64,000 bases of DNA from Sediminibacterium sp. (lineage in GTDB: Bacteria > Bacteroidota > Bacteroidia > Chitinophagales > Chitinophagaceae). This document shows, piece after piece, positions 19,037 through 28,928 of the stretch; position 1 is the stretch's first letter; every line of letters begins with the position of its first letter. A program made the translations under genes and the position numbers. The stretch lies in the NCBI GenBank assembly GCA_030726065.1, contig JANREK010000035.1, forward strand, positions 62,001-126,000, given 5' to 3'. Under the pieces are notes generated by a model. That model had not been told where the DNA came from. It was given only the letters and a program-made list of their open reading frames with translations, and made no database searches.

Positions 19037-21146
19037 CTTTTTTCGCTGTTACTTTTTTCTTTTTTTGTAATGGGTCTATTGCAGTTTCCTTGTTCACCTT
19101 TTTTGTAGGTAAGGGTTCAGATGGGGGTGTTGCTGGGAGGGTATCTATTTTTTTCAGGGTATCCATTACTGCTTTTGCAGGGGAAATTTCAGATAACATT
19201 TCCATATCCCATACATCCGCTAGTTCATCGTTGTTATATTCAATCGGGGTTAGCATTTCTGTTTTGTTGTTGCGTACATACCAGCTTTTAATAGCAGCCG
19301 GCATTAAGTCCACATTAGATAAATTTTCAGCTTTCAATTTACTTTCAGTGGTCAAGGTATCATTTAAATACTTTTCCATCATGAGCCCCGCAATAGGACC
19401 AGCCCAAGTGGAACCATAACCCGCATTTTCTACCACCACTGCTACAGCAATTGTTGGATTTTCTTTTGGGGCAAAACATACAAATAAAGAGTGATTTTTT
19501 CCGTGTGGGTTTTGGGCAGTTCCAGTTTTAGCGCAAAAATCATGTCCAGGTACCTTGATGAATGCACCAGTACCTATTACGGTTACATCATGCATGCCTT
19601 CTTTGATAACATCAAAGTATTGTTTTGCAATTTTAGTTACTTCAATTTTAGTTCTGTATTTTTCAAGCATCACCTTATCTTCTTCATTTTCGTTTTCGAT
19701 ACTATCTACAAAATGGGGTGTGTAGTAAAATCCGGAATTAGCAAGGTAGGCCATTGCATTGGCTAATTGAAGCGGGGTAGCTGTCATTCGGTCCTGGCCA
19801 ATACCCAAGGTGAGCATATAACAACTGTTCCAATATTTAGCACCACCAAAATCTCGATTGTATTGTGCAGTATCCGGGATATTGGCTCTGTTTTCACTTG
19901 GCAAATCCACCCCTAACTTTTTTCCAAAGCCAAATGCATTCATATATTCTTTCCATTTTAAATATCCTTTTTTTGGGTTGTGGTATTTCGGGTTATCAAT
20001 TGCCATTCTAAAAACTTGTAAAAAGTAAGAATTACAAGAGTAGGCTAATGCCAATTGTAAATTAGCTGCGTGACCAGGATTGTGGTGTTCACATTTACGC
20101 GGATCACCGCAAGCGCCATAAGACCCGCGGCAATTATATCCATAAGCGGGTGTGATTAAACCCTCGTCTAATGCAATCAAAGCACCCAATGGTTTAAAGG
20201 TGGAGCCTGGCGGATATTGCCCTTTAATCGCACGGTTATATATGGCGCGCGCGGTATCTAGTAATAATCTTCCAATTGTTTTTCTTCTTTGATTCCCTGT
20301 TAATAAATTTGGATTATAGCCCGGGCTGGAGGCCATGGCAATTATGCCGCCTGTTTTTGGATTGATGGCAACAGCACTTCCAATTTTATGTTGTAATAAT
20401 TTTTCAGCTAATTGTTGCACTTCCACATCCATGCTCGTGAATATATTGCGACCTGCAATAGCTAGGGTATCATAAATACCTTTTTCATAGGCGCCTTGAA
20501 TTTTTCCTTTATTATCTCTTAAGAATCTGGTTACCCCTCTTTGTCCCATTAAAATAGGTTCATAAAATCGCTCTAGCCCGGTCATCCCTGCGTAATCACC
20601 CATTTCATATCCTTCAGCGGCATGTTTTTGTAAAAAGTTCACATCCACTTCGGCAACATAACCTAACACATGCGCTGCCGTATTGTAGGGGTAGGATCGA
20701 ATACTACGTTCAGATAAAGTAAAACCAGGAAAGCGATATAGGTTTTCATTTAATTGTGCATAGGTTTCTGCAGATAAAAAAGGTTCAAAGGCGCTTGCTT
20801 TTACACGCGTATTTTTTATAATGGCCTCAATAATTCTTTTTGAATAGGTTGCTTTGTCAATTTTTAAAATTTGGCATAGCATGTTGGTGTCAACGCCCTT
20901 TGCTTCATTAGGAATGACCACTAAGTCATAACTAATTGTGTTTTCTAGCATGGTCTTTTTTCGACGATCATAAATGATACCACGATCCGGGTAAATGATT
21001 TTTATATATATCGCATTATTATCTGCAGCTAATTTATATTTTGACGAAAAAATTTGCAAGCTGATAAGTTGCACAATAAGAATAGTAAATATAATCCCAA
21101 TAATAATTTGAATAATACCACCCCTGTTTTGATTATATACGGACAT
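19023..21146 (-). CDS. mrdA: Penicillin-binding protein 2
   Basis: PASTA-less class B PBP, transpeptidase motifs GSTFKPL, SCNS, KTGTAQ; 14-bp overlap with rodA. Confidence 0.95.
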   Translation of the reverse strand: MSVYNQNRGGIIQIIIGIIFTILIVQLISLQIFSSKYKLAADNNAIYIKIIYPDRGIIYDRRKKTMLENTISYDLVVIPNEAKGVDTNMLCQILKIDKATYSKRIIEAIIKNTRVKASAFEPFLSAETYAQLNENLYRFPGFTLSERSIRSYPYNTAAHVLGYVAEVDVNFLQKHAAEGYEMGDYAGMTGLERFYEPILMGQRGVTRFLRDNKGKIQGAYEKGIYDTLAIAGRNIFTSMDVEVQQLAEKLLQHKIGSAVAINPKTGGIIAMASSPGYNPNLLTGNQRRKTIGRLLLDTARAIYNRAIKGQYPPGSTFKPLGALIALDEGLITPAYGYNCRGSYGACGDPRKCEHHNPGHAANLQLALAYSCNSYFLQVFRMAIDNPKYHNPKKGYLKWKEYMNAFGFGKKLGVDLPSENRANIPDTAQYNRDFGGAKYWNSCYMLTLGIGQDRMTATPLQLANAMAYLANSGFYYTPHFVDSIENENEEDKVMLEKYRTKIEVTKIAKQYFDVIKEGMHDVTVIGTGAFIKVPGHDFCAKTGTAQNPHGKNHSLFVCFAPKENPTIAVAVVVENAGYGSTWAGPIAGLMMEKYLNDTLTTESKLKAENLSNVDLMPAAIKSWYVRNNKTEMLTPIEYNNDELADVWDMEMLSEISPAKAVMDTLKKIDTLPATPPSEPLPTKKVNKETAIDPLQKKKKVTAKKDGKL

Positions 21147-21149
21147 GTA

Positions 21150-21671
21150 CTATCTTTTTAGTTTTCGTCGATTCATTAAAAGCTCAACTAAAAAAATCAA
21201 AACCACGCTCATGATGCTTGTGGTAATTACTTTTCCTAAAAAGTATCCGAAACTGCCAAATTGCAACCATTCTAGCAGTACTAAATAAAAATGATGAATA
21301 AAAGGTAATACAAATACATAAAATAAATAAGGTCCCCAGCCCATAGTGCCGATACTCGGTTCTTTATTCACTTCCTCGGAGGCTTCCTGTGCTAATAATA
21401 AATTTAAGATACTTGGACGTACATATGCCATTAGTCCGCAAGCTGCAGCATGTAAACCAGGTGTGCTTGAAAATAAGTCCAAAATAAACCCAATCAAAAA
21501 ACCTAAAAAGGTAATGGATAATCTACTTGTACCGAAGGGTAGCCACAAAATAAATATAAAATATAAATAGGGTGTAATGAATTGATGAATCAGGGGCACT
21601 TCTTTTAGGACGACTACTTGAACGAGTAGAAATAATATAAAACGGATACTATTTTTAATAAAACTATTCAT
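21150..21671 (-). CDS. mreD: Rod shape-determining protein MreD
   Basis: Small multi-TM protein between mreC and mrdA. Confidence 0.85.
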   Translation of the reverse strand: MNSFIKNSIRFILFLLVQVVVLKEVPLIHQFITPYLYFIFILWLPFGTSRLSITFLGFLIGFILDLFSSTPGLHAAACGLMAYVRPSILNLLLAQEASEEVNKEPSIGTMGWGPYLFYVFVLPFIHHFYLVLLEWLQFGSFGYFLGKVITTSIMSVVLIFLVELLMNRRKLKR

Positions 21672-21679
21672 TGGGTGTT

Positions 21680-22519
21680 TTATTTTTTTTCTACCTCTAA
21701 TTGCTCATTCATTCTTTTATTTTCAACTAAGTAGATAAATTCTAAATTATAAAAGTTTGTAGCAGATTTTAATTCCAAGGTCAAGAAGTTACTTGCTGGA
21801 TCAACCACTACTTTTGTAACACGACCAAGCATCAATTGTGCAGGGAAACTTGCCGAATAAGGACTTGTTAAAACAGAATCACCTATTTTAGGCGCAGCAC
21901 TTTTTGAAATATTTTTTAAAGTTAAAATATCAGGGTCACTTCCATCCCATTCAACAGTACCCGCTACCTTATCGCGTTTTAACATGGCACTCAATTTGCT
22001 ATTGCGATGAAGCAAGCTCATTATTTTACTGTAATTGTCATTCACTTCAACCACGATACCCACAATACTTCCGTCAGGACTAATGGCAGCCATATCTTTT
22101 TTAACGCCCTGTAATGCGCCACGCTCAATAGTAATGTAATTTTTTTGTAGCGTAAATGTATTGCCTACCACTTTAGCTGGGTAGTAATAAAACTTTCTAG
22201 TTTTTTCAAGACTGTCCTTGCGTAAGATTAATGTGCCCGATTTTTTTGTAGTATCAAATGGAACAAAATTTTGTGCGAGTTGATTACGAAGCGCAACATT
22301 TTCAGCAGCCAGCAAAGCGTTCGTTTTTTTTAAGCTAAAAAAGTAAGACCAATTGTTATATCTGGTATTGATATCGCCAATTACCTGATTGGTCATTCCG
22401 CCAAAAAATGTTTGGTGTGATTTGCTATAGGAAGATAACATCACTAATGACAAAATTTGTAGTGTCAAAAAAGTAAAAAAAGTAAAATTCTGTCTTATGA
22501 ACCCAATGATTTTCTTCAA
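21680..22519 (-). CDS. mreC: Rod shape-determining protein MreC
   Basis: N-terminal TM, coiled coil, MreC beta domain (ERGALQGVKKDMAAISPDGSIVGIV). Confidence 0.93.
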   Translation of the reverse strand: MKKIIGFIRQNFTFFTFLTLQILSLVMLSSYSKSHQTFFGGMTNQVIGDINTRYNNWSYFFSLKKTNALLAAENVALRNQLAQNFVPFDTTKKSGTLILRKDSLEKTRKFYYYPAKVVGNTFTLQKNYITIERGALQGVKKDMAAISPDGSIVGIVVEVNDNYSKIMSLLHRNSKLSAMLKRDKVAGTVEWDGSDPDILTLKNISKSAAPKIGDSVLTSPYSASFPAQLMLGRVTKVVVDPASNFLTLELKSATNFYNLEFIYLVENKRMNEQLEVEKK

Positions 22520-22557
22520 TGGTGATCGCCTTTATAAAAGTTGATTAAATAAATCTT

Positions 22558-23583
22558 TTATCTCATGATGAATGGGAATCGTTGGTAGTTCTTCAATGCA
22601 ATACCTGTTCCACGCACCACACTTTTAAGTGGATCTTCCGCAATGTGTACAGGTAATTTAATTTTTGAACTCAAACGCTTATCCAAACCACGCAATAATC
22701 CACCACCGCCAGTTAAATACAAACCGCGACGATAAATATCTGCAGCTAATTCAGGAGGTGTTGTTTCCAATGCCTTTAAAATTGCTTCTTCTATTTTGAA
22801 AATACTTTTATCTAGTGCTTCGGCAACTTCCTGGTAGCTTACCATAATTTGTTTTGGGATACCTGTTACTAAATCACGTCCATTTACTGGCATGTCATCT
22901 GGGGGACTATCTAAATCCTTTAATGCAGCACCTACATGAATTTTAATTTGTTCTGCAGTACGCTCACCAATTAATAAACTATGATATCTTCTTAATGATT
23001 CCATAATATCTGCAGTAAATTCATCACCTGCAATACGAATACTTTGATCACAAACAATTCCTGCTAATGCAATCACTGTAATTCCTGTTGTACCACCTCC
23101 AATATCAATAATCATATTTCCAACAGGCTCTTCAACATCAATACCAATACCTAAAGCGGCAGCCATCGGTTCGTGAATCATATATACTTCCTTTGCACCT
23201 GCTTGTTCCGCACTATCACGTACCGCTCTTTTTTCAACCTCGGTAATGGAAGATGGAATACATATAACCATTCTCCAACTTGGAGGGAATAAAGGTTTCT
23301 TTGGGTAAATCATTTTCATCAACTCGCGAATCATTAATTCAGCAGCGTTGAAGTCGGCAATTACGCCATCTTTTAATGGACGAACTGTTTTTATACTTTC
23401 ATGCGTTTTTTCATGCATGAGTAATGCTTTTTTACCTACGCCTAAAACCTCCTTCATATTATTTCTGTTCAAAGCAATAATAGAAGGTTCATTCACGACA
23501 ACTTCATCATTGTGAATGATAAGGGTATTAGCAGTACCTAAGTCCATTGCTATTTCCTGTGTAAAAAAGTTAAATATGCCCAT
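22558..23583 (-). CDS. mreB: Rod shape-determining protein MreB
   Basis: Actin-like: IAMDLGTANTLI, NMIIDIGGGTTGI, LTGGGGLLRGLD. Confidence 0.98.
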   Translation of the reverse strand: MGIFNFFTQEIAMDLGTANTLIIHNDEVVVNEPSIIALNRNNMKEVLGVGKKALLMHEKTHESIKTVRPLKDGVIADFNAAELMIRELMKMIYPKKPLFPPSWRMVICIPSSITEVEKRAVRDSAEQAGAKEVYMIHEPMAAALGIGIDVEEPVGNMIIDIGGGTTGITVIALAGIVCDQSIRIAGDEFTADIMESLRRYHSLLIGERTAEQIKIHVGAALKDLDSPPDDMPVNGRDLVTGIPKQIMVSYQEVAEALDKSIFKIEEAILKALETTPPELAADIYRRGLYLTGGGGLLRGLDKRLSSKIKLPVHIAEDPLKSVVRGTGIALKNYQRFPFIMR

Positions 23584-23693
23584 TGTAAGTCGTTATTTGA
23601 ATAATACTAGTTGAATATAGCAAAATTCAACTAAAATTATCGAAATACAAAGCTTTTTACAAATGAATCATAAAAGAATTTCCTAGTAAAAAT

Positions 23694-24977
23694 TTATGGA
23701 AATTCAAACCCAATATCTTTTCTGAAATACATGCCTTCAAAATGGATTTTTGACAATCCATCTTTTGCTTTTGAAACAGCCTCTTGTAAGTTAGTTCCTT
23801 TTGCAGTAACAGTTAGAACGCGCCCACCACTTGTTACTACTGCATCCTCATGAAAGCTAGTGCCAGCTTGAAATACATGGATATCGGGTAATGCCTTTGC
23901 TTGTTCAATACCCGTAATGATAAAATTATTTTTATAAGCGCCAGGATAACCGCCGCTCACTGCCATAACGGTTGCAAAACTCGCATTATGGTATTCAATA
24001 TTGACATCTTCTAAAGTACCATTGTCCGCTGCTGCTAATAAGCTCACTAAATCGGTTTGTAAACGGGGTAGAATTACTTCCGTTTCTGGGTCCCCTAATC
24101 GGCAATTATATTCTATAACATAGGGATCACCTCCTTGATTCATCAGGCCAAAGAATACGAACCCCTTATAGGTCATGCCTTCTTGGTGAATCCCATGAAT
24201 GGTGGGTTTTACAATCCGCTCCTCCACTTTTTGCATAAACGCATCATCCATAAATGGGACTGGGCTTACACAACCCATGCCACCCGTATTAAGCCCTGTA
24301 TCGCCTTCACCTATTCGTTTGTAGTCCTTTGCATGCCCTATAATTTTGTAATTTTTCCCATCTGTTAATGCAAAAACACTGACTTCAATTCCAGTTAAAA
24401 ATTCTTCAATGACTACTTTAGCGCTGGCATCCCCAAATTGTTTATTAAGGATCATTTCTTCAAAGCTATCCATGGCTTCTTGGTGCGTAAACGCAATAAT
24501 GACGCCCTTTCCAGCTGCCAACCCATCGGCTTTTAGTACCACTGGTAATGTATGTTTGGCGATGTATTCCTTGCCTTGCTCATAGTTTTCAAGCGTAAAT
24601 TCAGCATAGCCTGCTGTTGGAATTTGGTGCCTTTGCATAAAGTGTTTGCTAAAAGCCTTACTTCCCTCCAATTGGGCAGCTTCTGCACTTGGCCCAATCA
24701 CATTAATATGTTGGGTAGCAGCATCTTGAGCAAAAAAATCATAAATACCTTTCACCAAGGGGTCTTCTGGACCCACAATGATCATTTCTATATTATTGGT
24801 GAGTGCTGCTGTTTTTAAAGCATCAAAATCACCCACTTTAATAGGCAAATTGGTACCAAACAAAGCAGTGCCAGGGTTTCCGGGGGCGATGAAAAGTTGG
24901 TCACATTGGTGACTATTTGCTACTTTCCATGCCAAAGCATGTTCTCTACCACCTGCGCCAATTAATAAAATATTCAT
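23694..24977 (-). CDS. purD: Phosphoribosylamine-glycine ligase
   Basis: MNILLIGAGGREHALAWK, ATP-grasp motifs, FFGLM...EYNCRLGDPETE. Confidence 0.98.
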   Translation of the reverse strand: MNILLIGAGGREHALAWKVANSHQCDQLFIAPGNPGTALFGTNLPIKVGDFDALKTAALTNNIEMIIVGPEDPLVKGIYDFFAQDAATQHINVIGPSAEAAQLEGSKAFSKHFMQRHQIPTAGYAEFTLENYEQGKEYIAKHTLPVVLKADGLAAGKGVIIAFTHQEAMDSFEEMILNKQFGDASAKVVIEEFLTGIEVSVFALTDGKNYKIIGHAKDYKRIGEGDTGLNTGGMGCVSPVPFMDDAFMQKVEERIVKPTIHGIHQEGMTYKGFVFFGLMNQGGDPYVIEYNCRLGDPETEVILPRLQTDLVSLLAAADNGTLEDVNIEYHNASFATVMAVSGGYPGAYKNNFIITGIEQAKALPDIHVFQAGTSFHEDAVVTSGGRVLTVTAKGTNLQEAVSKAKDGLSKIHFEGMYFRKDIGFEFP

Positions 24978-24996
24978 AATTCGTTTGATTGCACCA

Positions 24997-25004
24997 CGAA
25001 AGTA
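24997..25004 (-). promoter_or_regulatory. Putative -7 box TACTTTCG upstream of purD
   Basis: Near match to TAnnTTTG 20 bp before the start codon. Confidence 0.3.
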
Positions 25005-25057
25005 AAATTTATTGAAGGGATTTTATTAATTTGAGGCAATTAAATAACAAATTGATT

Positions 25058-26554
25058 ATGTCAACAGCTTCGCTAAAACATCCAAAAGGCTTGTATGTCT
25101 TATTTGCTACTGAAATGTGGGAACGATTTAACTATTACGGAATGCGAGCTATTTTGGTATTGTTTTTAACCAAGGCATTGCTCTTTGACAAAGTATTTGC
25201 TTCCCAAGTATATGGTAGTTATACGGGCTTGGTTTATTTGACGCCTTTGTTAGGGGGTTATATCGCCGATAGATATTGGGGAAATAACCGTTCCATTATC
25301 GCGGGGGGACTTGTTATGGCGATTGGGGAATTTATACTTTTTGGTTGCGGCACTTTTTATCAAAATGCGGATTTATCTGCGATTTTATTTTATTCAGGCT
25401 TGGGTTGTATGATTGCAGGGAATGGTTTTTTTAAACCTAATATTTCAAGTTTGGTAGGTCAGTTGTATCCAAAAGGAGATAAAAGAATAGATTCCGCCTA
25501 TACGATATTTTATATGGGGATTAACACTGGTGGTGCATTGGGGCCCTTTGTTTGTGGTTTTTTTGGAGATACAGGCAATCCAGCTGATTTCAAGTGGGCT
25601 TTTTTCGCAGGCGGAGTAGCTATGTTAATTAGCGTTGTTACACAATTATTATTTCAGAAAAAATATTTAAAAGATCCAGATGGCAATGCCCTAGGAGAAG
25701 CGCCAGCTGGTGCACCAAAATGGTTTCAAAAAATTCCAGTGATGGTGGGCTTTTTATTTTTGTTATCATTAGTAACTATCACATTAGTATACATTGATGT
25801 TAAAGTAGTGAGTTACTTATTTTATTTATTATTGGGTTGTATTACTTTAATTGCATTTATTGTCTTTTCAGATAAAACTTTAAGCGGTATTGAAAAACAA
25901 AAAGTATTGGTAATTTTTGTGGTTTCCTTTTTCGTTATTTTCTTTTGGAGTGCTTTTGAACAAGCAGGTGCAAGTTTAACTTTTTTTGCAGAAGAGCAAA
26001 CCAATCGTGATTTAGGTTTCTTTACTGTTCCTTCTAGTTTCTTTCAATCATTGAACTCAATTTTCGTTGTAAGTTTTGCACCCGTATTTGCTTGGTTATG
26101 GGTGAAATTGGGCAAGTATGAACCTTCTTCTCCTTATAAAATGGCAGCTGGTTTAATGTTATTGGCATTGGGTTATTTTTGGATTGCCACAGGTGTGAGT
26201 GGGGTGGGAACAGGCATTAAAGTAAGCATGATATGGTTGATAGGCATGTATATGCTACATACTTTTGGAGAGCTTTGCTTATCGCCTATTGGCTTGTCCT
26301 TGGTAAATAAATTAGCACCATTAAAGTTTGGATCTTTATTAATGGCAGTATGGTTTACAGCCAATGCCTTCGCTAATAAATTGGCAGGGGTATTTAGTGC
26401 ATTATATCCAGAAAATGGAAAAACAACTTCTTTTATCGGGTATCAAATCACCAACTTGCACGAATTTTTTATGTTTTTTGTTGGGATGGCCGGCGTTGCC
26501 TCCATCATCTTATTCTTCCTGTCAAAAAAATTAAAAAACTTAATGGAACAATAG
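25058..26554 (+). CDS. POT/PTR family peptide MFS transporter
   Basis: EMWERFNYYGMRAILVLFL signature, 12+ TMs; start at the internal Met MSTASLKHPKG. Confidence 0.93.
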   Translation: MSTASLKHPKGLYVLFATEMWERFNYYGMRAILVLFLTKALLFDKVFASQVYGSYTGLVYLTPLLGGYIADRYWGNNRSIIAGGLVMAIGEFILFGCGTFYQNADLSAILFYSGLGCMIAGNGFFKPNISSLVGQLYPKGDKRIDSAYTIFYMGINTGGALGPFVCGFFGDTGNPADFKWAFFAGGVAMLISVVTQLLFQKKYLKDPDGNALGEAPAGAPKWFQKIPVMVGFLFLLSLVTITLVYIDVKVVSYLFYLLLGCITLIAFIVFSDKTLSGIEKQKVLVIFVVSFFVIFFWSAFEQAGASLTFFAEEQTNRDLGFFTVPSSFFQSLNSIFVVSFAPVFAWLWVKLGKYEPSSPYKMAAGLMLLALGYFWIATGVSGVGTGIKVSMIWLIGMYMLHTFGELCLSPIGLSLVNKLAPLKFGSLLMAVWFTANAFANKLAGVFSALYPENGKTTSFIGYQITNLHEFFMFFVGMAGVASIILFFLSKKLKNLMEQ

Positions 26555-26575
26555 CTTCTTCCTATAGCTACTTTT

Positions 26576-26609
26576 AAAAGCCGTTTCGATTCGTCGGGAC
26601 GGCTTTTTT
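26576..26609 (+). terminator. Terminator of POT transporter gene
   Basis: AAAAGCCGT...ACGGCTTTTTT. Confidence 0.75.
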
Positions 26610-26659
26610 GTGTAACCCATTTTGATGAGCATCAATCTATCGCTCTCCGCTGTTTCATT

Positions 26660-26830
26660 GGCAACATAAATCATATTTCTTCTCAGCACGCCATGACGCT
26701 AAAAAATCATAAAATCAAACTAAAACTTAGAACTCGCACTACGTGCTCAAACAGCTAAGTTTTGCACGTTCGATTTTACAATTTTTATAACGCTATGGCT
26801 CAATGTTCAGATAATATGATTCTTATTGCC
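26660..26830. repeat. Large imperfect palindrome (MITE-like, REP-like or structured RNA candidate)
   Basis: Arms GGCAAcataaATCATATT..GCCATgaCGcT..AAAATCaAAC..AAAACTTAG and the reverse complement of CTAAGTTTT..GTTCGATTTT..aaCGCTATGGC..AATATGAT..TTGCC; centre GCAC-TAC-GTGC. Confidence 0.75.
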
Positions 26831-26901
26831 AAATAAATTAATTGAATTGCAGCTTATAAATAGGGCTTGCAAAAACTATTGTTGAGAATGGCATTAGCAG
26901 A

Positions 26902-28839
26902 TTATAGCACCCCTTTTACAATTTCATCTACCACTGCTGGATCTAAAAGTGTGGAAGTGTCTCCTAAACTTTTCAATTCACCTTCGGCAACCTTGCGAAG
27001 AATGCGACGCATAATTTTTCCGGAACGTGTTTTAGGAAGTCCTGATACAAATTGAATTTTATCTGGCTTTGCAATGGGTCCAATAATTCTTGTCACTGTT
27101 TGCAAAATATCCTTACGAATCATATCGGCAGTGCCATGGGTGTTCTGCCCATGTGATCCAGTATAAATGACGTATGCGTAAATTCCTTGTCCTTTAATAT
27201 CATGTGGGTAACCCACTACCGCACTTTCTACAACACCTGCCTGCATATTAATGGCATTCTCCACTTCGGCAGTTCCTATTCGGTGCCCACTTACATTTAA
27301 TACATCATCCACGCGACCTGTGATTCTAATTTGACCTTGTTCGTTTTTTAATGCACCATCTCCTGTGAAATATAAATTTTCATAGGTGGCAAAATAATTG
27401 GTTCTGCATATTTCATGATCGCCATAAGTGGTTCGCAATGTGGAAGGCCATGGTTGTGTAATACATAAATTACCACGGTATAAACCATCTTCCATCGTAG
27501 TAACTTCCGCTCCTTTATCATCCACTAAAATTGTTTTTACACCTGGTAGTGGATAGGTTGCCCAGCCTGGTTTCCCAGGGGTGATGCCTGCCATATTGGA
27601 AATCATGATACCACCTGTTTCTGTTTGCCACCAGGTGTCAACAATAGGACATTTTTTCTTTCCAATATGCTCATCATACCAATGCCATGCTTCCTCGTTG
27701 ATCGGTTCGCCAACAGTACCTAACACTTTCAAACTACTTAAATCATGTCCTTGCACCGGCCCTAATCCAAATCCCATTAAGGAACGAATTGCAGTAGGCG
27801 CGGTATATAAAATGTTTACTTTGAACTTATCGATGATGTCCCAAAACCTTCCAGCATCTGGGAATGTAGGAATCCCCTCAAACATTAAGGAAGTACCCCC
27901 TGCACTTAAAGGCGCATATACAATATAGCTATGTCCCGTAATCCATCCGATATCTGCGGTACAAAAAAAGATATCATTGGGTTGGTATTGAAAAACATTT
28001 ACAAAAGTATAATTGGTGTAAACCATATATCCAGCAACACTATGCACCACCCCTTTTGGTTTTCCAGTGGAACCAGAAGTATATAAAATAAATAAAGGGT
28101 CTTCTGCATCCATCTCAGCAGCGTCAACATGTGTGATGTCTTGAGATTCTACTTTTTTAATTTCATCCTCCCACCAAACATCACGGCCTTTTAACATGGA
28201 TACTGCTGTTCGGGTACGTGTGCAAACAATAACGCGTTTCATTGTTTTATTTCCGATCAAAGCATCATCAATGACGGACTTTAATGGAATATCTTTCGCT
28301 CCGCGATAAGCGCCATCGCAGGTAATAATAAATTCAGCTTGTGCATCCTCTAATCTGTCCGCAATACTTTGTGCCGAGAAACCGCCAAAAATAACACTAT
28401 GAATGGCACCAATACGCGCACAAGCCAATACGGCAATGGCTAGTTCAGGAATCATACCCATATAAATACAAACACGGTCTCCTTTTTTTACGCCATTATT
28501 ATAAAGTACTTGTGCAAATTGACAAACTTTTAAATGTAGCTGTTTGTAGGTAATAATGCGATGGTGTTCCTCGGGGTCATTCGGTTCCCAAATTAATGCG
28601 GGCGTATCGCCTTTTTTTTCAAGATGTCGATCAATACAATTTTCGGTAATATTTAATTTTCCGCCTTTGAACCATTCAATTTTAGGTTCCTTAAAATTCC
28701 ATTCAGAAACAGTATCCCATTTTTTTCGCCATGTAAAATGTTCGGCAATTTCACCCCAAAATTTTTCTGGTTCGGCAATACTTTTCTTATAGGCTTCGTG
28801 GTAGTTGTCTAAATTTTTAATTTGGTAAGGGTAGCTCAT
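26902..28839 (-). CDS. acs: Acetyl-CoA synthetase
   Basis: FILYTSGSTGKPKGVVHS, DTWWQTETGG, C-terminal LPKTRSGKIMRRILRKV. Confidence 0.97.
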   Translation of the reverse strand: MSYPYQIKNLDNYHEAYKKSIAEPEKFWGEIAEHFTWRKKWDTVSEWNFKEPKIEWFKGGKLNITENCIDRHLEKKGDTPALIWEPNDPEEHHRIITYKQLHLKVCQFAQVLYNNGVKKGDRVCIYMGMIPELAIAVLACARIGAIHSVIFGGFSAQSIADRLEDAQAEFIITCDGAYRGAKDIPLKSVIDDALIGNKTMKRVIVCTRTRTAVSMLKGRDVWWEDEIKKVESQDITHVDAAEMDAEDPLFILYTSGSTGKPKGVVHSVAGYMVYTNYTFVNVFQYQPNDIFFCTADIGWITGHSYIVYAPLSAGGTSLMFEGIPTFPDAGRFWDIIDKFKVNILYTAPTAIRSLMGFGLGPVQGHDLSSLKVLGTVGEPINEEAWHWYDEHIGKKKCPIVDTWWQTETGGIMISNMAGITPGKPGWATYPLPGVKTILVDDKGAEVTTMEDGLYRGNLCITQPWPSTLRTTYGDHEICRTNYFATYENLYFTGDGALKNEQGQIRITGRVDDVLNVSGHRIGTAEVENAINMQAGVVESAVVGYPHDIKGQGIYAYVIYTGSHGQNTHGTADMIRKDILQTVTRIIGPIAKPDKIQFVSGLPKTRSGKIMRRILRKVAEGELKSLGDTSTLLDPAVVDEIVKGVL

Positions 28840-28867
28840 AGCGAATCGTTGTATAAATAATGATACC

Positions 28868-28875
28868 CAAATTTA
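28868..28875 (-). promoter_or_regulatory. Putative -7 box TAAATTTG upstream of acs
   Basis: Exact TAnnTTTG match about 29 bp before the acs start. Confidence 0.4.
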
Positions 28876-28928
28876 CATTTTTCAGTTTAAATTATTAACT
28901 TGAATATTCACTTGCAACTAATTAAATT

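Noticed and set aside
17687-23583. mreB-mreC-mreD-mrdA-rodA cluster
   Set aside because: Canonical cell-shape operon order; not novel.
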